DNA from: Prostheceraeus crozeri
Lineage: Eukaryota > Platyhelminthes > Polycladida > Euryleptidae
NCBI GenBank assembly: GCA_907163375.1
Contig: CAJQUW010005321.1
Span: 310,001-374,000 of the forward strand
Direction of reading: 5' to 3'
Length of the DNA: 64,000 bases
How positions within the stretch are numbered: position 1 is the stretch's first letter; every line of letters starts with the position of its first letter. Below the pieces are notes generated by a model. That model ran no database searches. It was not told the origin of the DNA and saw only the letters and a list, made by a program, of their open reading frames with translations. This document shows, piece by piece, positions 8,492 through 16,352 of this stretch. The position numbers were made by a program, and so were the translations under genes.

Positions 8492-9542
8492 ACGTTTGAA
8501 GTCAATCTATTATGATGTAAAACATCCGGCAGGATTTGCATCTATCAAGAAATTATCAAAAGCGAGTGGTCTTCCACAATCACAAGTGAAACGATGGTTA
8601 AAGGGTCAGGCTACCTATACACTCCACAAACAAGCGAAAAAGAAGTACCGCACCCGCCATTATATTGTTCATGACATCGATGAACAGTGGCAAGCAGATT
8701 TGTGTGATGTTGCCTCCATTTCAAAACATAACTCGGGCAATAATTTTATTTTAACCGTCATTGATATTTTCTCGCGTTATGCGTGGGCTCAACCTTTAAA
8801 AACTAAAGAAGGGAAAGGAGTAGCAAAAGCATTCCAAACAATTTTTCGAGAAGGTCGCATTCCAAAAAGAATTCAGAGTGATCAAGGAAAAGAGTTTGAA
8901 AATCAGCATGTGACAAGATTATTTGAGAGGCATGACATTGAGTTGTTTAGTGTAAAGAGCGCTTATAAAGCTGCACTCGTTGAACGTTTTAATCGCACAT
9001 TAAAAAATCGCTTGTGGCGACATTTTACTGCCAACTTGACACAAAATTGGACAAAGGTTCTACAAGATACACTCCATGCCTACAATCACTCTATCCATCG
9101 TTCTATTGGACTCAGACCAGTAGATGTAAATGCTGACAATGTAGATAAAGTGCGCGAATCATTCCAACGTAAACGCACTCATGTGAAAAGTGATGTGAAA
9201 ATTGGTGATAAAGTTCGTATCTCAAAAGTGAAAAGTGTTTTTGCTAAAGGGTACCTCCCGAATTGGACAGAGGAGGTATTTACAGTATCAAGGATTAATC
9301 AAAAAGACTCTCCGACCACCTACAAGTTGAAAGATTACGATAATGAAGAAATTGAGGGTAGCTTTTACCGCGATGAGATTGAGGTAGTCACTGAAAGTGA
9401 AACATATTTGGTAGAGAAAATCATTCGATGTAAAAAACGGCAAGGTGAAGAATGGTGTCTTGTTAAATGGACTGGTTATCCTTCAAGTATGAACTCTTGG
9501 ATGCGTCGTGCCGACATCTTTCATCTAAGTGATCGACAGTGA
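8454..9542 (+). CDS. Retroviral-type integrase with C-terminal chromodomain
   Basis: From ATG 8454 the protein is 362 aa. An N-terminal helical region (LPQSQVKRWLKGQ) leads to the rve catalytic core with QADLCD (first Asp), IQSDQGKEF (second Asp) and ALVERFNR (Glu, 33 residues after the second Asp). This is followed by a basic C-terminal domain and a chromodomain (YLVEKIIRCKKRQG, LVKWTGYP, NSWMRR). It would insert the element DNA, and the chromodomain may steer it to methylated histone tails. The frame is open up to an ATG at 8322, but that extension lies over the Cys-rich gene and lacks family features. The integrase is the defining Polinton gene and appears intact. Confidence 0.93.
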   Translation: MRRRKKSQPSSTERLKSIYYDVKHPAGFASIKKLSKASGLPQSQVKRWLKGQATYTLHKQAKKKYRTRHYIVHDIDEQWQADLCDVASISKHNSGNNFILTVIDIFSRYAWAQPLKTKEGKGVAKAFQTIFREGRIPKRIQSDQGKEFENQHVTRLFERHDIELFSVKSAYKAALVERFNRTLKNRLWRHFTANLTQNWTKVLQDTLHAYNHSIHRSIGLRPVDVNADNVDKVRESFQRKRTHVKSDVKIGDKVRISKVKSVFAKGYLPNWTEEVFTVSRINQKDSPTTYKLKDYDNEEIEGSFYRDEIEVVTESETYLVEKIIRCKKRQGEEWCLVKWTGYPSSMNSWMRRADIFHLSDRQ

Positions 9543-9583
9543 TTCATGCAAAGTTGTAACTAACAATGTTTAGGGTTTGAGCT

Positions 9584-10039
9584 ATGAATCCAACTGCCTC
9601 ATTTTATTCACGACCCTCCTATGTAAGTGGTGGAGGACAAATTTACATCGGTGCTCGCCGCCAACGTGGAGGTAGCATACTTGGTGCACTGAAATCTGTT
9701 GTAGCACCTCTCATATCCAATGTCGGTAGATCTTTAAAACGAAATGTTTTAAGTAATGCCGTTGGCTTTGCTGGTGATGTTGCTAGTGATCTTTCCAGAG
9801 GTAGAAGTTTTAAGAGCAGTTTGTTGAATCGTGGGAAGGAACGCGGTTTAAAAACATTGAAGCAGACCATTGCTGGTGTTACTCAAGGAAAGAAATCACC
9901 TAAACGAATGAAAAAAGGAAGGAGGAAACATCGCGGAGCTGGTAAGGTGCGATCTTCAGTCAAAAGGCATTCACGCAAACGTCGCAGAGGCTCTAATCAT
10001 TCATCAGGCGCTAAACGACGACGCTGCTATAACTTCTAA
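9584..10039 (+). CDS. Basic minor virion protein candidate (151 aa)
   Basis: It has an N-terminal part with QRGG at residues 27-30, followed by an amphipathic hydrophobic stretch (SILGALKSVVAPLISNVG), then a strongly basic C-terminal half rich in Lys, Arg and Gly ending KRRRCYNF. It resembles the adenovirus pVI/core-type minor proteins inferred in Polintons and adintoviruses. It sits directly upstream of the capsid gene with two bases between stop and ATG. The QRGG-S motif parallels QKGG-F in the 6580 protein, suggesting a shared processing site for the element's protease. The virion role is inference. Confidence 0.65.
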   Translation: MNPTASFYSRPSYVSGGGQIYIGARRQRGGSILGALKSVVAPLISNVGRSLKRNVLSNAVGFAGDVASDLSRGRSFKSSLLNRGKERGLKTLKQTIAGVTQGKKSPKRMKKGRRKHRGAGKVRSSVKRHSRKRRRGSNHSSGAKRRRCYNF

Positions 10040-10041
10040 TC

Positions 10042-11319
10042 ATGGAGTGTAAAACTTCCGGTTTTTGTTTGTTCGATCAACAAGCCATACAGACAGATAT
10101 TCTTAGTTCAAGTATTGTAGATTATCATCCTCGAACAGCTGAGAATGCTGGCCCCATTGAATTTGTTATTCCTGGTGGTAGTGATGACTACATAGATTTG
10201 AGTTATGCGATGCTTGATTTGAGGTTTAGAATTCAGCAAGCAGATGGAACTGCTATTGACGATGCACATAAAGTTGGACTGAACAATTTACCATTGACTA
10301 CATTACTTCGTGATGTTTCTCTAACGATTGGAGAGCAGCAGGTGGAAGGTGGTCAAAGCGATTATCCCTATAAATCATATTTCAATCATGTATCACAGTT
10401 TCATCCAGCAGCACAAAAAAGTCATATGGAAGCCATGGGATGGTACAGAGATGAAGCAGGAAAATTTGATGTTGAAACAAACAGTGGCTTTGTAAAGCGA
10501 TCTGCTATGATTAAAGATAGTAGAGTATGTCAGCTATATGGTCCGCTGAATTTAGACTTCTTTAGACAGTCAAAGTTTTTACTCTGTAATACCAGCATGC
10601 GACTCAAGCTGACATTGAATAAGCCTGAATTTGCGCTGAATGCATTTGCTAAAGTTGACAATTTTAGAATTCATGTGGAAGATATTGCACTTTACATTCG
10701 TCGAGTAGTACCGAATCCAAGTGTCATTAGAGGACATGCTGAAGGTCTTAACCGCCAAAATGCCATTTACCCCGTTCAGCATACAAAGCTTCTCACCTTT
10801 ACAATTCCGAAAGATCAAAAGAGTTTCATGAAAGATGGCCTCTTTCCATCGGAAGCACCGAAGCTCCTCATGGTGGCAATGGTTGAAAATGATGCATTTA
10901 ATGGTAATATAAAGAAGAATCCTTTCAATTTTAAACACAATCAGTTAAGTGAAATTGCTTTACGTGTAAATGGTGTGAGTCATCCTGGTCCACCCTACAA
11001 ACCAGATTTTGCTGCGGATCAATTTATGCGCAGTTATGTTGATTTTATGGATGTCTTTGGCTTTTACAATACGGATGATACCAACGGACTGACTATGAAA
11101 GAGTTTAAGAGTGGATATACTATTTATGCATTTGATTTGACTGCTGACAGCGATATTAGTGCACCCTATCGTCAAGCGAACGTGCCTCATAATATTCGTT
11201 TGGATTTGACGTTCAAAAGAACACTACCTGAGACGATCAATGTATTAATTTATGCAGTCTTCGATTCAAATATTGAAATTACAAAGTATCGTGACGTGAT
11301 TCTTCAGTATAATCGTTAA
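10042..11319 (+). CDS. Capsid protein of the F54H12.2-like family
   Basis: 425 aa. The start (CLFDQQAIQTDI), then GPIEFVIPGGSDDYIDLSYA, LLRDVSLTIGEQQVEGG, YPYKSYFNHV and the middle AMGWYRDEAG match the family annotated in nematodes as F54H12.2-like and interpreted as a jelly-roll capsid protein of Polintons/adintoviruses. I infer a hexon-like major capsid role but cannot distinguish major from minor capsid by eye. It lies between the basic minor protein and the maturation protease, as in other elements. Its stop TAA shares its last A with the protease ATG (TAATG at 11317-11321). Confidence 0.85.
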   Translation: MECKTSGFCLFDQQAIQTDILSSSIVDYHPRTAENAGPIEFVIPGGSDDYIDLSYAMLDLRFRIQQADGTAIDDAHKVGLNNLPLTTLLRDVSLTIGEQQVEGGQSDYPYKSYFNHVSQFHPAAQKSHMEAMGWYRDEAGKFDVETNSGFVKRSAMIKDSRVCQLYGPLNLDFFRQSKFLLCNTSMRLKLTLNKPEFALNAFAKVDNFRIHVEDIALYIRRVVPNPSVIRGHAEGLNRQNAIYPVQHTKLLTFTIPKDQKSFMKDGLFPSEAPKLLMVAMVENDAFNGNIKKNPFNFKHNQLSEIALRVNGVSHPGPPYKPDFAADQFMRSYVDFMDVFGFYNTDDTNGLTMKEFKSGYTIYAFDLTADSDISAPYRQANVPHNIRLDLTFKRTLPETINVLIYAVFDSNIEITKYRDVILQYNR

Positions 11320-11780
11320 TGAGTTGGTTGACTGCTGACGATATTAAGACTAAAGTGCAGCGTAATGCAGACGAAGCGACGTTGAAAGCTTTCGATAATG
11401 TCTATTCACTCGATACCTTACCACCTGCAGTAAATCACTATCCCATCTTTATTGTGCTAAACACTCATTCTCAGAATTTAGGCGGTGAGCATTGGAAAGC
11501 GATCTTTATTGGAGAAGACCGACGTGGTGAACTATTTGACTCTCTTGCTCAACCTCCAAATATACCAACACAGCAGTGGTTGAGAAAACATACGCGTCAA
11601 TATCAGCGAAATGAACGCATACTACAACATCCACTTTCATCAACGTGTGGTGCTTTTGTACTGTACTTCATCTTAAAACGTTTACATGTATCTCGATTTG
11701 CATCTATTATTCAAAACTTTTCATGTAATCCATCCTCTAATGAAAAAATGATTTGTAAGTTCTATCATGATTTGAAATAA
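11319..11780 (+). CDS. Adenain-like cysteine protease (capsid maturation)
   Basis: 153 aa. The catalytic layout of the adenovirus protease family is visible: His58 in GEHWKAIF, an acidic residue (Asp74) in ELFDSL, Gln103 in ILQHP and Cys110 in STCGAFVLYF. Such proteases (C5/ULP1-like fold) cut virion precursors during maturation. The spacing is close to that of adenain, but the protein is shorter than adenovirus examples (about 200 aa). It overlaps the capsid stop by one base. Its stop codon forms part of AATAAA (11776-11781), so this is the last gene of the rightward block. Confidence 0.92.
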   Translation: MSWLTADDIKTKVQRNADEATLKAFDNVYSLDTLPPAVNHYPIFIVLNTHSQNLGGEHWKAIFIGEDRRGELFDSLAQPPNIPTQQWLRKHTRQYQRNERILQHPLSSTCGAFVLYFILKRLHVSRFASIIQNFSCNPSSNEKMICKFYHDLK

Positions 11781-11812
11781 AAACATCATGTTGGAAAAAA
11801 TTGTTTTTTATT
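11776..11812. terminator. Convergent poly(A) signals fused to both stop codons
   Basis: On the plus strand AATAAA at 11776-11781 contains the protease stop TAA (11778-11780). On the minus strand AATAAA at 11812-11807 contains the stop TAA (11810-11808) of the TBP-like gene. The two converging genes are separated by only 27 bases, so the 3' ends share almost no untranslated sequence. Confidence 0.7.
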
Positions 11813-12353
11813 TTACAATCCGCTGGGTACGTACATACTCAATGAGATAGTCTAGGATCACATTTGCTTGTACATGAGATTTTAGTCCAGTAATGATCAC
11901 TTTACTATTATGAAAGATTGCCACATGTACAGGTAACCAACAACTAATGAGAGCTGCAGGAAAAAGTTCGGGTTCATAACACAAATTGTAACTGCTGGTA
12001 CGAATCTTCAAAAATGATACACTTTCACTCAATTGAGTAGAGATCACCATATTGTCCACAGTCAGATTCGACATCACACACCTCTCCCTCTTCCATATCC
12101 GACGTAGTAGTCTTTGTAGCTCTAAGCGCATTGACTGCGCCGATGAATGAGAAAGGGCGCCGAGAATCTGTACAGTTCCATTTGGGAAGAGTTGAAGATT
12201 CCGTGAATTGTTCATCTTCACCACTAACATTTGAGGACGGCCCGGGTAATACTTGCTGTTTGGAAGCTGTTGGTGTAATGTTGTGAGATCGATTTTGGTG
12301 TAGAGTCTGAAGCGACGGAGAATGTTGACGATGGTGTAGCGATGGCGCTTCAT
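11808..12353 (-). CDS. TATA-binding-protein-like protein (181 aa)
   Basis: The two-repeat TBP core is recognisable. Repeat 1 (about 6-86) has KIDLTTL, YYPGR, LQLFPNGTVQILGA; repeat 2 (about 92-178) has MSNLTVDN, CYEPELFPAAL, VAIFHNSKVIITG. These line up with the KLDL, YNP, IFSSGK-TGA and YEPELFPGLI, IFVSGK-LTGA segments of eukaryotic TBP. The length equals the TBP core, with no N-terminal extension. Three of the four Phe positions that bend DNA appear kept; the first one in repeat 1 seems replaced. ATG 12353 is chosen because upstream frame has no TBP similarity and overlaps the preceding gene. It may direct transcription from the element's own TATA boxes. Confidence 0.72.
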   Translation of the reverse strand: MKRHRYTIVNILRRFRLYTKIDLTTLHQQLPNSKYYPGRPQMLVVKMNNSRNLQLFPNGTVQILGALSHSSAQSMRLELQRLLRRIWKRERCVMSNLTVDNMVISTQLSESVSFLKIRTSSYNLCYEPELFPAALISCWLPVHVAIFHNSKVIITGLKSHVQANVILDYLIEYVRTQRIVK

Positions 12354-12675
12354 GATGAAAGAATGAGTAAATTGAGCGATGCACCTTCCTTTTATACTTC
12401 TCCCAACTACCTTGATGAAATGTGAAGTTAGTATGAAGTTGGGAATGATAGAGTTGAATTCGCCGATTGTTGACGCGCAGCCAGATGCGATTTCCAATAC
12501 GTGAATGTCTTTTCATATAGAAGTATTTCAAGTCCTTCATGATTTGATGTAGAGATTGAAAATGACGATAAGATAAAACAAACTCTCTTCTCACATTTCC
12601 AGTTGAATCTTTGAAATAGACGTTTCGATCATGATCCGTTTCAATACGTTGTAGGGAATCTAATTTCCAACTCAT
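12025..12675 (-). CDS. PC4-like candidate with C-terminal part overlapping the TBP-like gene
   Basis: 216 aa from MSWKLDSLQRIE. Residues 1-110 are clearly related to the next protein upstream (12698-13054). Each has two units with strands, then a helix: REFVLSYRHFQSLHQIM and RIWLRV-RIQLYH followed by WEKYKRKVHRSI. Strand-turn-strand then 'hxLs-x-hxxL' recalls the ssDNA-binding PC4/Sub1 fold, which is an inference. After residue 110 the frame stays open for about 105 more codons, most of them inside the TBP-like gene in another frame; that part is polar and acidic (DMEEGEVCDVESD). The paralogue stops right after the shared domain, so the long tail may be a genuine dual-coding region or read-through noise. 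Confidence 0.5.
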   Translation of the reverse strand: MSWKLDSLQRIETDHDRNVYFKDSTGNVRREFVLSYRHFQSLHQIMKDLKYFYMKRHSRIGNRIWLRVNNRRIQLYHSQLHTNFTFHQGSWEKYKRKVHRSIYSFFHHEAPSLHHRQHSPSLQTLHQNRSHNITPTASKQQVLPGPSSNVSGEDEQFTESSTLPKWNCTDSRRPFSFIGAVNALRATKTTTSDMEEGEVCDVESDCGQYGDLYSIE

Positions 12676-12697
12676 GATGTGTGGTAGTCATGTCTGA

Positions 12698-13054
12698 TTA
12701 AGATTTGCATAGTAGGGCGATGAACTCACGACGAATAAATGTCATGATGGAGCGATGTATGTATCTTCTATACTTCTCCCAATTGTATTTGCGAAATGAG
12801 AAACAGTTTGCGGAATGAGAATGGTAGATTTGAATTTCATTTCTGTAATGTTGAAGCCAAACTTGATCACCCAAGGAGATGAATCTTAATGTTTCAAAAT
12901 ATTCCAAATCCCTCATGATATCATTGAGGTTGACAAATTGTCGCCATGTTAATGTAATTCCTCTTGATGTATGACCATGAGAATTTTTGAAATGTACGTT
13001 TCCATCACGATCAACTCTGATATATTGTAGAGAGTCCAAAATCCAAGTCTTCAT
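12698..13054 (-). CDS. PC4-like candidate, paralogue of the neighbouring gene (118 aa)
   Basis: Starting at the second in-frame Met (MKTWILDSLQYIRVD), which aligns with MSWKLDSLQRIETD of the next gene. It shares DRDGNVHFKN, RGITLTWRQFVNLNDIM, SLGDQVWLQ, NEIQIYHSH and NWEKYRRYIHRSIM. The two proteins are a tandem duplication. GITLTWRQF is reminiscent of the 'G-I-S-L-x-x-Q-W' strand-helix of PC4 coactivators, so ssDNA binding or transcription support is possible. It is divergently arranged with the 13090 gene, only 35 bases apart, so they must share a compact promoter. Confidence 0.55.
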   Translation of the reverse strand: MKTWILDSLQYIRVDRDGNVHFKNSHGHTSRGITLTWRQFVNLNDIMRDLEYFETLRFISLGDQVWLQHYRNEIQIYHSHSANCFSFRKYNWEKYRRYIHRSIMTFIRREFIALLCKS

Positions 13055-13089
13055 GATGTTATGCAAAGTCGCAGATCAGCAATATAAAA

Positions 13090-14487
13090 ATGTCGTTTTA
13101 TCATATTTTGCTTAGCAATGCGGCTACAAAGAGATTTGCTAGTAATCGAGCTGCACTCTTTTCTACTCCCATTGATCATGCACAACAGCTAAATGGAAAT
13201 TGGGAAGTGGGTGTCACTCAACTTGTTTATAGCAACTGTGTCTATACTTTTGATCATGAGGTGATGACTATTAATATGAGACGTACAGCTGCTTATCAAT
13301 GTGAAAAGGGGTGCCGAGTATACATTCCACAGTGGCCAAAGAAAGATCTCTTATCATGTAAAAAGTTTATATATGATTTCTTGAATAAAGCGAGTAAACA
13401 TATTGTCCAATTTACTCCGCACAATGATGATTATACCTATGTACATCATGTAGTTGAGAAAGATTGGATTGTTGGTTTAAGTCCAAGTTTAAGAAATGAT
13501 TTAGGCTACCTCGCTAGCGCCTTAACAAGCTATGATAATTTTAACGTTAATTACCACATAAGTGGTCATAAACAGTTAATATATCGAGAGGAAGCTTATT
13601 ATGTAGATCTTATTCCAAGAAATGAGAAGACGTTGGTGAAGAAGATTGTGGTTAAGCCAAGGAAGACAAACATGACTCCTGAAACATTATTGAAGAAATT
13701 TAATTATCTCCTTCGAGTTGATGGCAAACAAGTGGCAACATTGACTTATATTAAATCATCTAATCATATTGCAATAAGCAAATTAAATGATGATGATCTA
13801 GTATTAGTTTGTTCAAAAGATTTTCATCAGTTCTTGCGACATCGTTCTGCAGCTGTTCATGGAAAATCTGATATGCAACATTTACCATGTGAAAGGTCAA
13901 ATCAATTTGATACAGAATGGTCCGTATCTTTATACAGAAAGTGTGTAGAGTCTTTAGGTGGTATCTTACATGAAACAAGAGTGTTGATGCCTCGCATTAT
14001 TACTTCGGTTAAATTGGTTGTAGATTATTTAAATGAAGTGATTAATGACCAACATATTTCATTTTCTGAAAAAGAAGGTACTTTGTCTCTCACTATAAGT
14101 GGAAAAGGTATTGAACTAATTATGGATAAAACTCTAATGGACATTTTGGGTTTTGATCAAAATATCTTTAAAAGTGGTACTGTAACCAAAGCTAGCGCAG
14201 ACATGTCGCTATCGCGTCGTATTAACTATTTTCAGATATATTCCAATATTGGTGAAGATGTACGTGTGGGAGATGTTGAAGCTCCATTGCTAGCAATGAT
14301 ACCATACCAGCCAAAAAGCTGCAGTATTTTATCTGAGCATACTTTCAAGAAAGTGCATTATACAAAGCTGAAATCAAACTACATCCCACAAATTGATATT
14401 GCCATTTATGACGATGCTGGTGCGTTGATTCCTTTTCATAAAGATGCTGTAACAAGTATCACACTCCATTTCCGAATGAAGAGTTAA
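13090..14487 (+). CDS. Polinton structural-type protein, WEVGV family, copy 1 (465 aa)
   Basis: It begins with FYHILLSNAATKRF and has NGNWEVGVTQLVY near residue 37-50, and ends IDIAIYDDAGALIPF then VTSITLHFRMKS. This start/end signature ('LPSNAS...L-x-G-x-WEVGL' and '...LHFR') is common in Polintons of aquatic invertebrates and is found near capsid genes. I think it is a virion-associated protein (penton or fibre-like) but cannot prove it. The next gene is a related copy. ATG 13090 follows a short AT-rich promoter shared with the divergent gene (caatataaaa). Confidence 0.6.
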   Translation: MSFYHILLSNAATKRFASNRAALFSTPIDHAQQLNGNWEVGVTQLVYSNCVYTFDHEVMTINMRRTAAYQCEKGCRVYIPQWPKKDLLSCKKFIYDFLNKASKHIVQFTPHNDDYTYVHHVVEKDWIVGLSPSLRNDLGYLASALTSYDNFNVNYHISGHKQLIYREEAYYVDLIPRNEKTLVKKIVVKPRKTNMTPETLLKKFNYLLRVDGKQVATLTYIKSSNHIAISKLNDDDLVLVCSKDFHQFLRHRSAAVHGKSDMQHLPCERSNQFDTEWSVSLYRKCVESLGGILHETRVLMPRIITSVKLVVDYLNEVINDQHISFSEKEGTLSLTISGKGIELIMDKTLMDILGFDQNIFKSGTVTKASADMSLSRRINYFQIYSNIGEDVRVGDVEAPLLAMIPYQPKSCSILSEHTFKKVHYTKLKSNYIPQIDIAIYDDAGALIPFHKDAVTSITLHFRMKS

Positions 14488-14526
14488 TGCAAACGTATGC
14501 TAATATATTTTTCCAATGTGAATAAT

Positions 14527-16047
14527 ATGGAAAGTGAAAATAAGGACTCGTTTCTAATCTACTTGCCCAGTAATGCTTCTATGAATAAATTTCCCAAAAA
14601 TAAACCATCAGACTATCGAGTAGAATTAAATCGGCCACTGCATTTAGAAGGTGAATGGGAGGTTGGCGTTTCTAGTATTTGCTATGATAGCAATATTCAG
14701 AATGTGAATGATTTGGAAGAAATGATATTGACTCCTCGCACCCATGATGGAATAACGATGAATAATGCATTTCAGTTCCCATACAATTTAACATCAGATG
14801 GAAAGTGGAACTATGAATGGATTCAGATAAAATCAGATTCTTATGAGCCATTTGGGAATGAGAAAATTATTAAGGCATTCAACAGTGGTAATACTTCCAT
14901 CATGAAGAATAAAAATCAGAAAGCTTATGAGTTTACTATCTATCATTGGAGTGGGAGACAGTTCCTCCGCTTTCATTCTTTTACTAAAGGTCTTACGCTG
15001 AGGTTGGATAATGAATTCTATCCACATCTTGGTTTTGGTCATGGACTACATCTAACATCAATTGCTACTGCAAATGTTAAAAAAGTTTATTCAAATCGAA
15101 TCAACAAATTTCATTATAGATTTAAAATATTTGATGAAGATGTTGTAGAATGCGAAGAACGCATCATTTTGAAAAAGCGTGGTGTTCAACCTTTATCACT
15201 TATTGAGTTAGTAAAACGATGGAATGAGACTGTGGGTAAGAAGTATGGAGAGAAAATTATGGCGAACAAAAATAAGTTGGTTATTCAGAAATATAATGAC
15301 AAACTTACAGTTTATTTCTCTCCAACCTTGCGTCATTTTGTAAGACATTATACACCTATTATTGGAAGCGGTGTGGTGTATGCTTCTCATGAATATCACA
15401 CTAAAGCTGATTCAGTTAATGATGAATGGTGGGTGGACATCTATGGCGATCGCATCAAGAAAATTTACCAGTCTTATGAAGAATCTAAAGTTGCTATCAA
15501 TATAATGCCGCGTCTATATCATACAGTTGAAAGCTTCATTCATGTAGTAAATCCTTATATACAACAGAAGTTGAAGCATGTGATGAAAAGTAAATATGAT
15601 GTAAAGACACACCACATTTCGTTTTCAATTGAAAATCAACGCGTTGTTCTGAGACTGGGTGATGACATTCAATGTCAATTGAGTAAAAATTTGAAAAAAC
15701 TCTTTGGTTTTTCAATGCTACAAACAGTGTTTGCTGCTGCGCATACGATTGGTATAGAAACACCAATGACACTTGATAAACATGAACAGCACCTTTACAT
15801 TCAAAGTGATTTGATTCTACCTATTTCTGTTGGTGAGAAAAAAGAATACATTTTACGTGATTTCATTCATGATAAAGACGCTTCATATGGAATAGTCGAG
15901 AAGATGTTTGAATCTATTTTCTATCATCCCGTCGTCAAACAAACTATACCCTCTATTGCTATCAAAATTACCAATGGTTTACAAGAGTGCATCCACGTGA
16001 AAGATACTAAATCCCTCATAACGTTAGTGTTTCGGAAAACAAAGTGA
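14527..16047 (+). CDS. Polinton structural-type protein, WEVGV family, copy 2 (506 aa)
   Basis: From MESENKDSFLIYLPSNASMN. It has PLHLEGEWEVGVSSICY near residue 40-55 and the same closing pattern (SIAIKITNG, then LITLVFRK). It is a diverged tandem duplicate of the 13090 gene, with 39 bases between stop and this ATG. An ATG ten codons upstream (14497) is possible, but the family's start motif sits right after the chosen Met. Both copies are long and intact, which suggests both are used, perhaps as a heteromeric spike or vertex component. AATAAA at 16142-16147 would end the transcript. Confidence 0.6.
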   Translation: MESENKDSFLIYLPSNASMNKFPKNKPSDYRVELNRPLHLEGEWEVGVSSICYDSNIQNVNDLEEMILTPRTHDGITMNNAFQFPYNLTSDGKWNYEWIQIKSDSYEPFGNEKIIKAFNSGNTSIMKNKNQKAYEFTIYHWSGRQFLRFHSFTKGLTLRLDNEFYPHLGFGHGLHLTSIATANVKKVYSNRINKFHYRFKIFDEDVVECEERIILKKRGVQPLSLIELVKRWNETVGKKYGEKIMANKNKLVIQKYNDKLTVYFSPTLRHFVRHYTPIIGSGVVYASHEYHTKADSVNDEWWVDIYGDRIKKIYQSYEESKVAINIMPRLYHTVESFIHVVNPYIQQKLKHVMKSKYDVKTHHISFSIENQRVVLRLGDDIQCQLSKNLKKLFGFSMLQTVFAAAHTIGIETPMTLDKHEQHLYIQSDLILPISVGEKKEYILRDFIHDKDASYGIVEKMFESIFYHPVVKQTIPSIAIKITNGLQECIHVKDTKSLITLVFRKTK

Positions 16048-16352
16048 AGTCTTTATACAACATTTATTGAAATATGTACATGAATGTGAAGCAATAGACT
16101 TTATACAACATCCACTGAAAATATATACATGAGCGCACTTCAATAAACATTGCTATATACAAAAAGTCTTTTTACTTCGTGAAGGGTGGAAATATACAGG
16201 CATAGGAAAAATGTCTTTCAGTGGAAAAGTCATCACATGGGGAATGTACAGATGTGGACACATATTCACAAGGAAAAAACAATCTCATGCGATACATAAA
16301 ACAACAATGTTTATCTACAGAAATCAACATCAAAATACTAAGTTAAGGATGA
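16048..16352. other. Convergent 3' region with a short direct duplication
   Basis: Between the end of the second WEVGV gene and the PolB stop. Two imperfect copies of about 45 bp start at ctttatacaacat (16051 and 16100). AATAAA lies at 16142 on the plus strand. No gene is seen. Confidence 0.5.

Noticed and set aside
10579..10938. 119-aa minus-strand frame inside the capsid gene
   Set aside because: Antisense shadow of a well-supported capsid frame.
12354..12497. Longer start for the TBP-like protein (48 more residues)
   Set aside because: The added part is the shadow of the PC4-like gene's conserved domain, and TBP similarity begins only after the Met at 12353.
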